The notes under the pieces: generated by a model
Seen by the model: only the letters and a program-made list of their open reading frames with translations
What the model was told of the DNA's origin: nothing
The model's database searches: none
Program-made: the position numbers and the translations under genes
Part shown: positions 1-7,211 of the stretch, one piece after another
How positions within the stretch are numbered: position 1 is the first letter of the stretch
How the letters are laid out: each line of letters starts with the position of its first letter
From: an uncultured Oscillospiraceae bacterium
Lineage (GTDB): Bacteria > Bacillota > Clostridia > Oscillospirales > Oscillospiraceae
Reading direction: 5' to 3'
DNA: 7,895 bases
Assembly: GCA_934668295.1 (NCBI GenBank)
Contig: CAKUND010000094.1
Span: forward strand, 1-7,895

Positions 1-1430
1 TTGAAATTCTGATAGCGCGCCTCGTACTTTGCCGTCAGCGCTGCATCCGGCTCGGTCGTGGATGCGACCTCGACGAGTTTGTCAGCTGCTTCCTGCACAG
101 ATTTAAACTTCCCACAGCCGACCATGGCAAGCATCGCCGCGCCGTAGCCCGGCCCCTGCTCGGTCTTGACCATATCGAGGGGGATGCCGAGGACGTTGGC
201 GAAGATCCTGCGCCACAGGGAGCTTTTTGCGCCGCCTCCGCAGATGTTCGAGCGCGGGATCTCGATGCCAAGCGATTTTGCAACCTCAAACGAGTCGCGG
301 ATGGCGAATGCCACGCCCTCTAAAACCGCCTGCACCATGTCGGAACGGCTGGTGTCCATCGTCATGCCGGTGAACGTGCCGCGTGCATTCGTGTCGTTGA
401 TGGGGCTCCGTTCGCCCATGAGGTACGGCAGGAAATAGACGTGATTTTCGCCGAGCTTTTCGTCGGTGATATCCGCCTGTTCGCCCGAAAAGTCGGACGT
501 TTTTAGAATTTCTTCGCACAGCCACTTGTTGCAGCTCGCGGCAGAGAGCATGCAGCCCATCAGGTGATAGCCGCCATCGGCGTGGGCAAAAGCATGAAGC
601 GCGTTGTTGGGGTCGACGCCGAATTTGTCAGACGAAATGAAGATCGTGCCGGACGTGCCTAAGCTGATATTGCAGCCGCCCGCGCCAACCGTGCCGGTGC
701 CGACCGCCGCCGCGGCGTTGTCACCTGCGCCCGCCACGACCTTGACCGATTCCGGAAGGCCAAGTGTCTGTGCCGCCTCTTTTGTCAGCGTGCCGACGAC
801 CTCGAAGCTCTCAAAGAGCCTCGGCATCTGCGATTCGGAAACGCCGCAGATCTCCAGCATTTCCTTTGACCAGCACTTGTGCTGTACATCAAGCAGCAGC
901 ATCCCGGACGCATCGGAGTAATCGCAGGCGTGAACGCCCGTGAGCTTGTAGGTCAGGTAGTCCTTCGGGAGCATGATCTTTGCGATCTTTTTGAAGTTTT
1001 CCGGCTCGTTTTCGCGCATCCAGAGAAGCTTTGGCGCGGTGAAGCCCGCGAAGGCGATGTTGGCCGTCAGTCTCGAGAGCTTGTCCTTGCCGATGGTATT
1101 GTTGAGATAGTCGACCTCTTTGAAGGTTCTGCCGTCATTCCACAAAATCGCCGGGCGGATGACGTGATCGGCTGCATCCAGCGCGACAAGGCCGTGCATC
1201 TGCCCGCCGGAGCCGATGCCCGCGACGTCATTCGCATCAAAGCCGCGCAGCAGCTCCGGAACACCCATCACGACCGCGTTCCACCAGTCCTCGGGCTTCT
1301 GCTCCGACCAGCCGGGATGCGGGAAGCTGAGGGGGTATTCCTTTGTGACTTCGTTTTGGATCGCACCGTCCTCCCCGACAAGCAGCAGCTTGCAGGCGGA
1401 CGTGCCGAGATCAATGCCGATGAATAACAT
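1..1430 (-). CDS. xylB: Xylulokinase (FGGY-family carbohydrate kinase), 3' end cut by window edge
   Basis: Phosphorylates D-xylulose to xylulose 5-phosphate with ATP in the cytoplasm, feeding xylose into the pentose phosphate pathway. The visible 476 residues show the FGGY actin-like fold: phosphate-1 motif IGIDLGTS (residues 4-11, Asp8), the xylulokinase-type QMHG (77-80), LWNDGR (96-101), GAGDNAAAAVG with the probable catalytic base Asp237, ISLGTSGT (255-262), and the C-terminal adenosine motif GGGAKSSLWR (398-407). The reading frame is still open at the window start; family members are about 480-510 aa, so only a short tail is missing. The ATG at 1430 gives the usual N-terminus MLFIGIDLGT, but AAAGGAG (1444-1450) lies 13 nt away. 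An in-frame GTG at 1439 would sit only 4 nt from it, so the true start could be three codons earlier. No xylA or xylR is visible. Identity is based on recalled motifs; another FGGY sugar kinase is a lesser possibility. Confidence 0.93.
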   Translation of the reverse strand, partial: MLFIGIDLGTSACKLLLVGEDGAIQNEVTKEYPLSFPHPGWSEQKPEDWWNAVVMGVPELLRGFDANDVAGIGSGGQMHGLVALDAADHVIRPAILWNDGRTFKEVDYLNNTIGKDKLSRLTANIAFAGFTAPKLLWMRENEPENFKKIAKIMLPKDYLTYKLTGVHACDYSDASGMLLLDVQHKCWSKEMLEICGVSESQMPRLFESFEVVGTLTKEAAQTLGLPESVKVVAGAGDNAAAAVGTGTVGAGGCNISLGTSGTIFISSDKFGVDPNNALHAFAHADGGYHLMGCMLSAASCNKWLCEEILKTSDFSGEQADITDEKLGENHVYFLPYLMGERSPINDTNARGTFTGMTMDTSRSDMVQAVLEGVAFAIRDSFEVAKSLGIEIPRSNICGGGAKSSLWRRIFANVLGIPLDMVKTEQGPGYGAAMLAMVGCGKFKSVQEAADKLVEVASTTEPDAALTAKYEARYQNF

Positions 1431-1477
1431 AGAATACACACGGCTCCTTTCTCAGTCATGAGGATTCTGATACTTTG

Positions 1478-1506
1478 ATTTTATACTAAATTTTTGCAAA
1501 ATTCAA
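1478..1506 (-). promoter_or_regulatory. Predicted sigma-A promoter of xylB
   Basis: On the minus strand, TTGAAT (1501-1506) is separated by 17 bp from TAAAAT (1478-1483), inside an AT-rich stretch about 50 bp upstream of the xylB start codon. An overlapping TATAAA offers an alternative -10 with a shorter spacer. No clear XylR operator palindrome or cre site was recognised. Confidence 0.55.
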
Positions 1507-1521
1507 TCTCATTTTTCAGGG

Positions 1522-1561
1522 GCGGGAACGCGGCTTCATAAAATCTTAAGGCGTTTCCCGC
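1522..1561. repeat. Inverted repeat between divergent xylB and two-component promoters
   Basis: GCGGGAACGC (1522-1531) and GCGTTTCCCGC (1551-1561) are inverted copies matching over 10 bp with one bulged base, enclosing 19 bp. The right arm abuts the -35 hexamer of the response-regulator promoter at 1562. The enclosed DNA holds two CTTNA half-sites (1534 and 1545) spaced 11 bp apart, the spacing often used by OmpR-family regulators. It could be an autoregulatory or roadblock site; the function is inferred. Confidence 0.5.
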
Positions 1562-1590
1562 TTGTTTGTTCATGGGATTTTGGATATGAT
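1562..1590 (+). promoter_or_regulatory. Predicted sigma-A promoter of the two-component operon
   Basis: TTGTTT (1562-1567), a 17-bp spacer and TATGAT (1585-1590) lie 34 bp upstream of the response-regulator ATG. The predicted start point near 1597 leaves a short 5' UTR carrying only the ribosome binding site. Confidence 0.65.
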
Positions 1591-1624
1591 GATAGCACAG
1601 AGAAGAAATTGGAGGAAAACGCAC

Positions 1625-2320
1625 ATGCAGCATATTTTGGTCTGCGACGATGAACGGGATATCGTCGCAGCTTTGAAAATTTATCTGGAATCCGACGGCT
1701 ACTGCGTCCACACAGCCTACAGCGGCGAGGAGGCGCTGCGGGTCGCGAAGACGGAGCCGGTGCAGCTGGCGCTGATGGATATCATGATGCCCGGCATGGA
1801 CGGGATCACGGCCATGGCGAAGCTGCGGGAGTTTTCGAATATCCCCGTGATCCTGCTCACGGCAAAGTCCGAGGATTCGGACAAAATTCTGGGTCTCAGC
1901 GTGGGCGCGGACGATTATATCACAAAGCCGTTTAACCCCGTGGAGGTGCTGGCGCGGGTCAAATCGCAGCTGCGAAGATTTTTGCAGCTGGGCGCGGCGG
2001 TGAAAGCCCCGTCGGAGCTGGCGGTCGGCGGCATTGCACTCGACCACGATGCCAAGCGCGTCACGCTCGACGGCGAGGAGATCGCGCTCACGCCGAAGGA
2101 ATATGACATCTTATATTATCTCATGCAGCACCCCGGCAAGGTCTTTACGCCTGCGGAGCTTTACAGCGCCGTGTGGAACGAAGCGCCGGTCGGGATCGAC
2201 AATACGGTGGCGGTACACATCCGCCATCTGCGGGAAAAGCTGGAGATCAACCCGTCCGAGCCCCGGTATTTAAAGGTCGTCTGGGGCAAGGGTTACAAGC
2301 TGGAAGGAGACAGAGCATGA
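1625..2320 (+). CDS. OmpR/VanR-like DNA-binding response regulator
   Basis: Cytoplasmic transcription factor of 231 aa, the normal OmpR-family length, phosphorylated by the partner kinase encoded just downstream. The receiver domain (about 3-117) has the acidic pocket Asp8-Asp9, phospho-acceptor Asp52 in LMDIMMPGMDG, the switch Thr79 in ILLTA, and Lys101 in TKPF. The effector domain (about 132-228) is a winged helix with the typical LTPKEYDILYYL, NTVAVHIRHLREK and VVWGKGYKL segments. The start at 1625 is chosen because GGAGG (1611-1615) lies 9 nt upstream and MQHILVCDDE matches the family N-terminus. An upstream in-frame ATG at 1562 would lack a ribosome site and overlap the promoter. The stop codon overlaps the kinase start in an ATGA, implying translational coupling. 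It resembles VanR-type regulators, but no target gene is evident, so no symbol is given. Confidence 0.93.
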   Translation: MQHILVCDDERDIVAALKIYLESDGYCVHTAYSGEEALRVAKTEPVQLALMDIMMPGMDGITAMAKLREFSNIPVILLTAKSEDSDKILGLSVGADDYITKPFNPVEVLARVKSQLRRFLQLGAAVKAPSELAVGGIALDHDAKRVTLDGEEIALTPKEYDILYYLMQHPGKVFTPAELYSAVWNEAPVGIDNTVAVHIRHLREKLEINPSEPRYLKVVWGKGYKLEGDRA

Positions 2321-4191
2321 AACAGCTATACGGAAAGCTTTGGGTCAAGTGCACAGCCATTGTGCTCCTGATCATGTTCGCGGTATTATTGGCAGCCTCG
2401 GCATTGGGCATCGCGTATCTGATCAATTATGGCGCCTACGCGGACGGCGGTGAGCAGGTGCGCCAGATAGCGGAAAATAATCTATTACAGCAGACGAACG
2501 GCGACGGCTGGGCGGCGCTGCACGCCTGGGCCGAGGACGATACGGTCTCGCGCAATCTTCTCCGTGATCGCTATGACCCGCTCACCTCCAACATCTACTT
2601 CAAACTCACGGACAAAGCCACCGGTGAGATCCTGTTCAGCACCGGCGCACTGAATAAAGACGATTATTCCGGCAAGGCTTCCGCCTATTACCAGCAGGAC
2701 ATGACCACTTCGCTGAGCGACGGCAGCGACGTCACAGCGGTCTATCAGGCATATCTCAAAAGCCCGCTTGCCCCGCGCGATTCCGCGCTGTACGTTATGA
2801 CATGGGTCGAGCGGCTGATCAGCGCACGGTATCTGCTGATCGTGCTGGCTGTGCTGCTTCTTGCGGTCTGCCTGTTCCTGTTTATCTTCCTGCTGTGCGC
2901 CATGGGGCACAAGGAGGGCGTGGCCGGCATTTACCAGTGCTGGCTCAATAAAATTCCGCTCGATCTGTTCCTTGCGCTGCTTGCTCTGCTGCTCCTCGCG
3001 TGGGCATCCTTTCTTAGCAATATCTGGTATATTGATTTCTGGTACTATATTCTTCTCGTATTCGGCACTGCGGCTCTGGCGCTGACGCTCCTTCTGAGCG
3101 TTGCAGGCCGGGCAAAAGCACCAGGATTCTTTAAAAACACGCTGATCTACAAGGTTTTTGCGTGGATCTTTCGGGGACTGGGCCGCATTCCGATGGTCTG
3201 GCGGACGGCGCTCGTCTGGGGCGCACTGTGCCTTGCGGAGCTGTTCTTCACGTTCATGCTTGGGTGGAATGAGGAGCAGTATGCAGTTTTGTGGCTGCTC
3301 TCGCGCGGAGTGCTGACCATTGTGATCTTATATCTGGCCTCCAGTCTGAGGCTTTTGCAGAAGGAAGGACAGGCCATTGCCGACGGCCAGACCGATTACA
3401 AGGGCAAGCCTATCCCCCGCTGGCTGCCCGCGCTCAAAAAGCATGAGGAAAACCTGCAAAGCATCCAGCTTGGCATCCAGAAGGCTGTCGACGAACAGAC
3501 GCGGGCCGAGCGCATGAAAACGGAGCTCATCACGAACGTCTCCCATGATATCAAGACGCCGCTGACCTCCATCGTCAATTACGTCGATCTGCTTGAAAAA
3601 GAGGATATCCAGCCGGAAAAGGCGAAGGAATACGTGGACGTTTTAAACCGGCAGGCCGCGCGGCTCAAGAAGCTGACGGAGGATCTGGTGGAAGCGTCAA
3701 AGGCCTCGTCCGGCAGTCTTCCGGTGCATCTGGCGCTGACGGATGTGAACGTACTGCTGAGTCAGCTGGCGGGCGATTACCTCGAAAAGCTGGAGGCCGC
3801 GCAGCTGGAGCCGATCTTCAAGCCCGCGCCGTCTCAGCCGGCGGTGCAGGCCGACGGGCAGCTGCTGTCCCGGGTGCTGGGGAATCTGTTCTCAAACATC
3901 TGCAAATACGCCATGCCCGGCACACGCGTGTATTTTGAGAGCGCGGCAGATGAGAAAACCGTCTCGATCACGTTCAAGAACATCTCAAAATACGAGCTGA
4001 ATATCCCGGCGGAGGAGCTCATGGCCCGCTTCGTGCGCGGCGACCGCTCGCGCCACACGGAGGGCAGCGGTCTGGGGCTGTCCATCGCGCAGAGTCTGAC
4101 CGAGCTGCAGGGCGGCACATTCCGCATCGAGATCGACGGCGATCTGTTCAAGGCCATCGTGACCTTCCCGCAGGCCGGAGAGGACGCGTAG
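2317..4191 (+). CDS. Multi-pass membrane sensor histidine kinase
   Basis: Sensor kinase of 624 aa, expected to autophosphorylate and pass phosphate to Asp52 of the upstream-encoded regulator. A first membrane helix (about 11-35) is followed by an extracytoplasmic domain of roughly 135 residues (36-170). Five further hydrophobic helices come next (about 171-195, 213-232, 240-262, 297-315 and 324-342), more than the two usual for simple kinases. A short linker leads to the dimerisation helix with phospho-acceptor His410 in NVSHDIKTPLTSIVNY. The ATPase domain has an N box (LGNLFSNICKYA, 521-532) and a G2 box (EGSGLGL, 582-588). The usual G1 DxGxG motif is absent: its place reads FKNISKYEL (553-561). 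This degenerate form occurs in a recognisable group of Firmicute kinases, so the protein is probably functional. GGAAGGAG (2302-2309) sits 7 nt before the ATG. The ligand is unknown. Confidence 0.92.
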   Translation: MKQLYGKLWVKCTAIVLLIMFAVLLAASALGIAYLINYGAYADGGEQVRQIAENNLLQQTNGDGWAALHAWAEDDTVSRNLLRDRYDPLTSNIYFKLTDKATGEILFSTGALNKDDYSGKASAYYQQDMTTSLSDGSDVTAVYQAYLKSPLAPRDSALYVMTWVERLISARYLLIVLAVLLLAVCLFLFIFLLCAMGHKEGVAGIYQCWLNKIPLDLFLALLALLLLAWASFLSNIWYIDFWYYILLVFGTAALALTLLLSVAGRAKAPGFFKNTLIYKVFAWIFRGLGRIPMVWRTALVWGALCLAELFFTFMLGWNEEQYAVLWLLSRGVLTIVILYLASSLRLLQKEGQAIADGQTDYKGKPIPRWLPALKKHEENLQSIQLGIQKAVDEQTRAERMKTELITNVSHDIKTPLTSIVNYVDLLEKEDIQPEKAKEYVDVLNRQAARLKKLTEDLVEASKASSGSLPVHLALTDVNVLLSQLAGDYLEKLEAAQLEPIFKPAPSQPAVQADGQLLSRVLGNLFSNICKYAMPGTRVYFESAADEKTVSITFKNISKYELNIPAEELMARFVRGDRSRHTEGSGLGLSIAQSLTELQGGTFRIEIDGDLFKAIVTFPQAGEDA

Positions 4192-4230
4192 ATTTGCGGA
4201 GCTGCCGCAGGCGACAGGCTATATAGACTG

Positions 4231-4260
4231 AGGGCTGCCTCTTGCGAGGCAGCCCTTTGG
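4231..4260 (+). terminator. Hairpin terminator after the kinase gene
   Basis: A perfect 11-bp stem (4231-4241 with 4246-4256) closes a TTGC loop and is followed by TTTGGTTT, 39 bp after the kinase stop codon. The T-run is interrupted, so it is a moderate terminator for the plus strand. In the minus direction the hairpin has no T-tract, so it serves the convergent nucleotidase gene less well. Confidence 0.7.
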
Positions 4261-4271
4261 TTTGAAGCTGC

Positions 4272-6455
4272 TTATGCGGCTTCCTTGGTCATGTTCATGA
4301 GCACCTTTGCGCCCATTGCGCGGGTCGCAGTGCCCTTCGGGTTGAAGGCCCCGTTGGAGCCTGCCAGATAACCGGCAGCGGTGCAGTAGGTGACGGATTC
4401 GAGCGCCCATTCGCCGATCGCGTCCGCGTCGGTGTAGGTGAGCTTCTCGGTGATGCCGTCGGCAGTCTTGCCGCCGAGCTTATCGTAGCCGTAGAGGATC
4501 TTGGCCATTTCCTGACGGGTGACAGCCTTGGTGGGCTTATAGGTGCCGCCTTCATAGCCGTCGACGATCTTGTTCGCGCTTGCCCACAGAACGGCGTCGC
4601 CATACCAGCTGCCGTCCGTGCAGTCGGTGAACTTCTCGCTGACCTTGCCGGTCACCTCGGGAGAGCCCGCCATGCGGTACAGGACCGTGACGAGCATGCC
4701 GCGGGTCATCGTACCGTTCGGATCGAAGCCGATACCGACGCCGTTCATGAGCTCCTTGTCGGAAACATAGTTGACAGCCTCCGCATACCACGCAGTATCG
4801 GCGACATCCGCGTAGCGGACAAAGGAGATGCGGCCCTGCGGCTTGGCATATTCGTCGCCAATGGTGCCGCCGAGCTTCTGCTCGATGTAGGACAGGACGA
4901 CCTTGGAGTCGGTCATCTTCGCGTCTGCGGGCGTGACGACCTTTGCGTCCTTGAACATCGCAAAGCCGTCGCCGCCGTAGACGATGGTGTAGTCGATGCC
5001 GCCGAGCGTGTAGATCTTCTTGGCGTTGATCGGCTCATACTTGCCGGTACTCTTGTTGAGGACCTGAACATTGGTCACGCGGCGCGCGCCGGCGACCTTG
5101 ATGAATTCGCCCTTGTCAGTCGTCTCGATCGTGGATTTTGCACCGGAGATGATGGTGTACTTCAGGCCCGACACGTGCATGAAGCCGCCAGACTCCTTCG
5201 GGTAGTTGATCGCGCCCATTTCCAGCATATCCAGAATGGTCTGGCCGGTTACGGCGACCTTGCAGGGCAGATTGCCCCACGGGAATACCTTGAACAGCGT
5301 TCCGAGGGTGATGTCGCCTTCCGGAATTGCCGCGCGCAGGCCGCCGCCGTTCATGATGCCGATGTCGGCGTCCATCATGATGCGGTAGGCGTCAGCCGCG
5401 AGATTGCCAAGGGCAGTCTCGGCGTTGCGGACCAGACGCTTGCCGTTCTTGTCATTAACAGGCAGCTCGACCTCGCTCTTGCCGACGACCTTGCCCAGCT
5501 CGGCGGAGAACTTGTCGGTGATGCCGGTGATGTATTCGGTAATGTGCTCGTCCTTCTTTGTATAATTCTTGGCAGAGATCAGCTCGGAGGTGATCTTACC
5601 GTCTGCCGAGATGGTCAGCTTACCGAGATTGGCGAGCTTGGTCTTGGTCTGTGCCAGCACGACCTCATCGCCGTCTTTGTTGGCGACGGTCTTGCTGTAT
5701 TCCTCATGGGAATGGCCGTCGAGCATGGCGTCGATACCGTTGGTGTTCTTGATGACAGCCTCGGAAGTCCAGCAGTCCGTCGTTCCTTCCATGCCCAGAT
5801 GGGCAACGGCGACAACGTACTTCGCGCCTTCAGCCTTGGCTGCGTCAACAGCAGTCTGGACAGCCTGATACAGTGCAGTGCCGTCCTTGTCTTCGCTGAG
5901 GCTGTAGATAAAGTTGCCGTTCTCATCCTGGAAGTAGGCGGGCGTGGACTTTACGAAGCTCTCCGGCGTGGTGATGCCAACGAACGCGACCTTCGTTCCG
6001 CCGTAGTCCACGATCTCATACGGCTTATAGCTGATGTCGCTCGTGCCCTTGCCGATGTACTTGAAATTGCAGGACACATACTGATATTTGGCCAGCTTTG
6101 TCAACTCTGCAAGACGCGGAAGCTTGTAGTCGAACTCATGGTTTCCGAACGTTGCCAGATCATAGCCGACCTCGTTCATGATGTCGACCAGATAGGAACC
6201 CGCGGACAGCAGACCAATGGGTTCGCCCTGAATTGCATCACCGCAGTCAACCAGCGTGACATAGTTGTGTGTCTGCTCCATTTCGGCTTTGTATGCCGCG
6301 ACGCCGGCATACCCCAGACCGTCGCTCACACCGCAGTGGACGTCGTTGGTGTGCAGGATCACGATGTCGTTGGATTTCTCGTCTGCTGCGAACGCTGTGG
6401 TCATGAGGCCCAGCATCAGGCATGCCGCAAGCAGAAGTGCGATCAGTTTCTTCAT
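4272..6455 (-). CDS. Secreted 5'-nucleotidase/UshA-type phosphoesterase with three SLH domains
   Basis: A 727-aa exported enzyme expected to hydrolyse nucleotides, and perhaps 2',3'-cyclic nucleotides, to nucleoside and phosphate at the cell surface. The N-terminus has a signal peptide (1-23, likely cut after AFA). A lipobox-like LAAC at 9-12 sits too early in the hydrophobic core to be convincing. The metallophosphatase domain (about 29-300) shows the di-metal ligands Asp38 and His40 (HTNDVH), Asp73 (GDAIQG), Asn105-His106 (GNHEFD), His219, and His248/His250 (DGHSHEEY). The nucleotide-binding C-domain (about 325-545) has NGGGLR (369-374) and YGGDGF (493-498); Phe425 and Phe498 are candidate base-stacking residues. 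Three SLH repeats follow (about 545-603, 604-663 and 670-727), which in this family bind secondary cell-wall polymer. AAAGGGAGG precedes the ATG by 5 nt. It is convergent with the kinase gene. The exact substrate cannot be read from the sequence. Confidence 0.93.
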   Translation of the reverse strand: MKKLIALLLAACLMLGLMTTAFAADEKSNDIVILHTNDVHCGVSDGLGYAGVAAYKAEMEQTHNYVTLVDCGDAIQGEPIGLLSAGSYLVDIMNEVGYDLATFGNHEFDYKLPRLAELTKLAKYQYVSCNFKYIGKGTSDISYKPYEIVDYGGTKVAFVGITTPESFVKSTPAYFQDENGNFIYSLSEDKDGTALYQAVQTAVDAAKAEGAKYVVAVAHLGMEGTTDCWTSEAVIKNTNGIDAMLDGHSHEEYSKTVANKDGDEVVLAQTKTKLANLGKLTISADGKITSELISAKNYTKKDEHITEYITGITDKFSAELGKVVGKSEVELPVNDKNGKRLVRNAETALGNLAADAYRIMMDADIGIMNGGGLRAAIPEGDITLGTLFKVFPWGNLPCKVAVTGQTILDMLEMGAINYPKESGGFMHVSGLKYTIISGAKSTIETTDKGEFIKVAGARRVTNVQVLNKSTGKYEPINAKKIYTLGGIDYTIVYGGDGFAMFKDAKVVTPADAKMTDSKVVLSYIEQKLGGTIGDEYAKPQGRISFVRYADVADTAWYAEAVNYVSDKELMNGVGIGFDPNGTMTRGMLVTVLYRMAGSPEVTGKVSEKFTDCTDGSWYGDAVLWASANKIVDGYEGGTYKPTKAVTRQEMAKILYGYDKLGGKTADGITEKLTYTDADAIGEWALESVTYCTAAGYLAGSNGAFNPKGTATRAMGAKVLMNMTKEAA

Positions 6456-6476
6456 AGTATCCTCCCTTTACATCTT

Positions 6477-6494
6477 ATCTGTCCTTGGACAGAT
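6477..6494. promoter_or_regulatory. Perfect palindrome in the nucleotidase 5' UTR (candidate operator)
   Basis: ATCTGTCC-TT-GGACAGAT has 8-bp arms around a 2-bp centre. It covers roughly +5 to +22 of the predicted nucleotidase transcript and is directly followed by the 8-bp palindrome GGTATACC (6495-6502). A repressor dimer bound here would block the promoter; as RNA it would form a small hairpin just before the ribosome site. No known regulator consensus was recognised. Confidence 0.5.
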
Positions 6495-6505
6495 GGTATA
6501 CCTGT

Positions 6506-6534
6506 ATTATACTACAAAGAGCCGCCGTCAGCTA
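6506..6534 (-). promoter_or_regulatory. Predicted nucleotidase promoter with weak -35
   Basis: The minus strand has a perfect TATAAT (6506-6511). The sequence 17 bp upstream, TAGCTG (6529-6534), matches TTGACA at only two positions and no extended -10 TG is present. Such a promoter might need an activator. CACAA-type motifs lie just upstream (6537-6588). Confidence 0.5.
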
Positions 6535-6536
6535 TT

Positions 6537-6588
6537 CACAAATGTTTGAAATCCGATGTCCATTTTTCGTCACAATGCACAAATTGTG
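6537..6588. repeat. Repeated CACAA motifs upstream of the nucleotidase promoter
   Basis: CACAAATG (6537-6544), CACAATG (6571-6577) and CACAAATTG (6578-6586) recur. The last two are tandem at 7-bp spacing and the third is part of the palindrome CACAA-A-TTGTG (6578-6588). They could be activator boxes compensating for the weak -35. In this short AT-rich gap chance occurrence is plausible. No terminator for the DUF5662 gene was found in 6590-6629. Confidence 0.3.
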
Positions 6589-6629
6589 TAGAACATTAGT
6601 GTATGAAACCAGGTAAAGCTGTCAGTGCG

Positions 6630-7190
6630 TTACGGTGTCGGCTGTTCCTCGGCGAACGGTTCCCCTTTCAGAACGACCCCGCGCAGGAAACGGAACGTCT
6701 CCTTCTCGCCGCGTTCGGCGAGCATGGTGAGCAGGAACCGCAGGCGCTTCATGGTCTGCGGGTGTACCAGACGGGATTCTCTGGCGCGGTCGAGATACTG
6801 CAGCGGGGACGCGTCGGTGTAGGCCGCGCCCTGATACGTCTTGCAGGCCGCGATCCGGTCGGCGACCATCTCGCACAGATACTTCACCGGCATATCGACC
6901 GGCTCATACATTCTTGTCTCAGGGCTCAGGTCTGTCCAGTATTCAAAATGGTGCCGGTTGCGGCCCTTGTGGTGCATCCAGGCAAGGGAATAGCCGTTCG
7001 CCTCGCGCTCGGCGGTGTTCGGGCTGCGGTCGCCCTGATAATAGCGGACACCGGCAAAAAACTCGGTGGGAGAATATTTGGACAGGTCATGCGTCAGTCC
7101 CTGCCAGATCAGGCCCATCCGGAAGCAGCCGCGCATGACCAGATGCCGGTGGTGTGTGATCGTCTTCAGATGTCCCCAAAATTTGTTCAT
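6630..7190 (-). CDS. DUF5662-type protein of unknown function
   Basis: A 186-aa, probably cytoplasmic protein without signal peptide or membrane helix. It resembles the uncharacterised family recalled as DUF5662, seen in Firmicutes and phages. Visible family-like motifs are HHRHLV (13-18), GLTHDLSKYS (31-40), AWMHHKGRNRHHFEYW (70-85), DMP (99-101) and an acidic helix with Glu107 and Asp111. The cluster of His/Asp (His34-Asp35, His73, His74, His80, His81) suggests a metal-dependent, HD-like helical fold, possibly a hydrolase; that is inference. AGGAGG (7199-7204) is 8 nt before the ATG at 7190, a firm start assignment. A good promoter and a long hairpin leader lie upstream. The nucleotidase gene begins 174 bp downstream on the same strand with no clear terminator between, so read-through is possible. 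An overlapping plus-strand reading frame is a shadow. Confidence 0.82.
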   Translation of the reverse strand: MNKFWGHLKTITHHRHLVMRGCFRMGLIWQGLTHDLSKYSPTEFFAGVRYYQGDRSPNTAEREANGYSLAWMHHKGRNRHHFEYWTDLSPETRMYEPVDMPVKYLCEMVADRIAACKTYQGAAYTDASPLQYLDRARESRLVHPQTMKRLRFLLTMLAERGEKETFRFLRGVVLKGEPFAEEQPTP

Positions 7191-7211
7191 GGTGCAGCCC
7201 TCCTGTTTTTC

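Noticed and set aside
879..1427. Plus-strand open frame (182 codons) opposite xylB
   Set aside because: It lies entirely within the well-supported xylulokinase frame and has no domain signature or ribosome site.
1562..1624. Upstream in-frame ATG extending the response regulator by 21 residues
   Set aside because: It falls on the predicted -35 element, has no ribosome site and adds residues not found in the family.
6459..6490. Nucleotidase N-terminus as a lipoprotein (LAAC at residues 9-12) instead of a standard signal peptide
   Set aside because: The hydrophobic core before Cys12 is too short, and a good AFA cleavage site follows at residues 21-23, typical for SLH proteins.
6485..6513. Plus-strand promoter-like TTGGAC-N17-TATACT
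   Set aside because: It overlaps the nucleotidase -10 because GTATTATAC is nearly self-complementary, and nothing credible is encoded downstream on the plus strand. An antisense transcript is conceivable but unsupported.
5175..6599. Long plus-strand open frame (474 codons) opposite the nucleotidase gene
   Set aside because: It is antisense to a gene with full catalytic motifs, signal peptide and SLH repeats, has no recognisable domain, and reflects third-position GC bias of the true gene.
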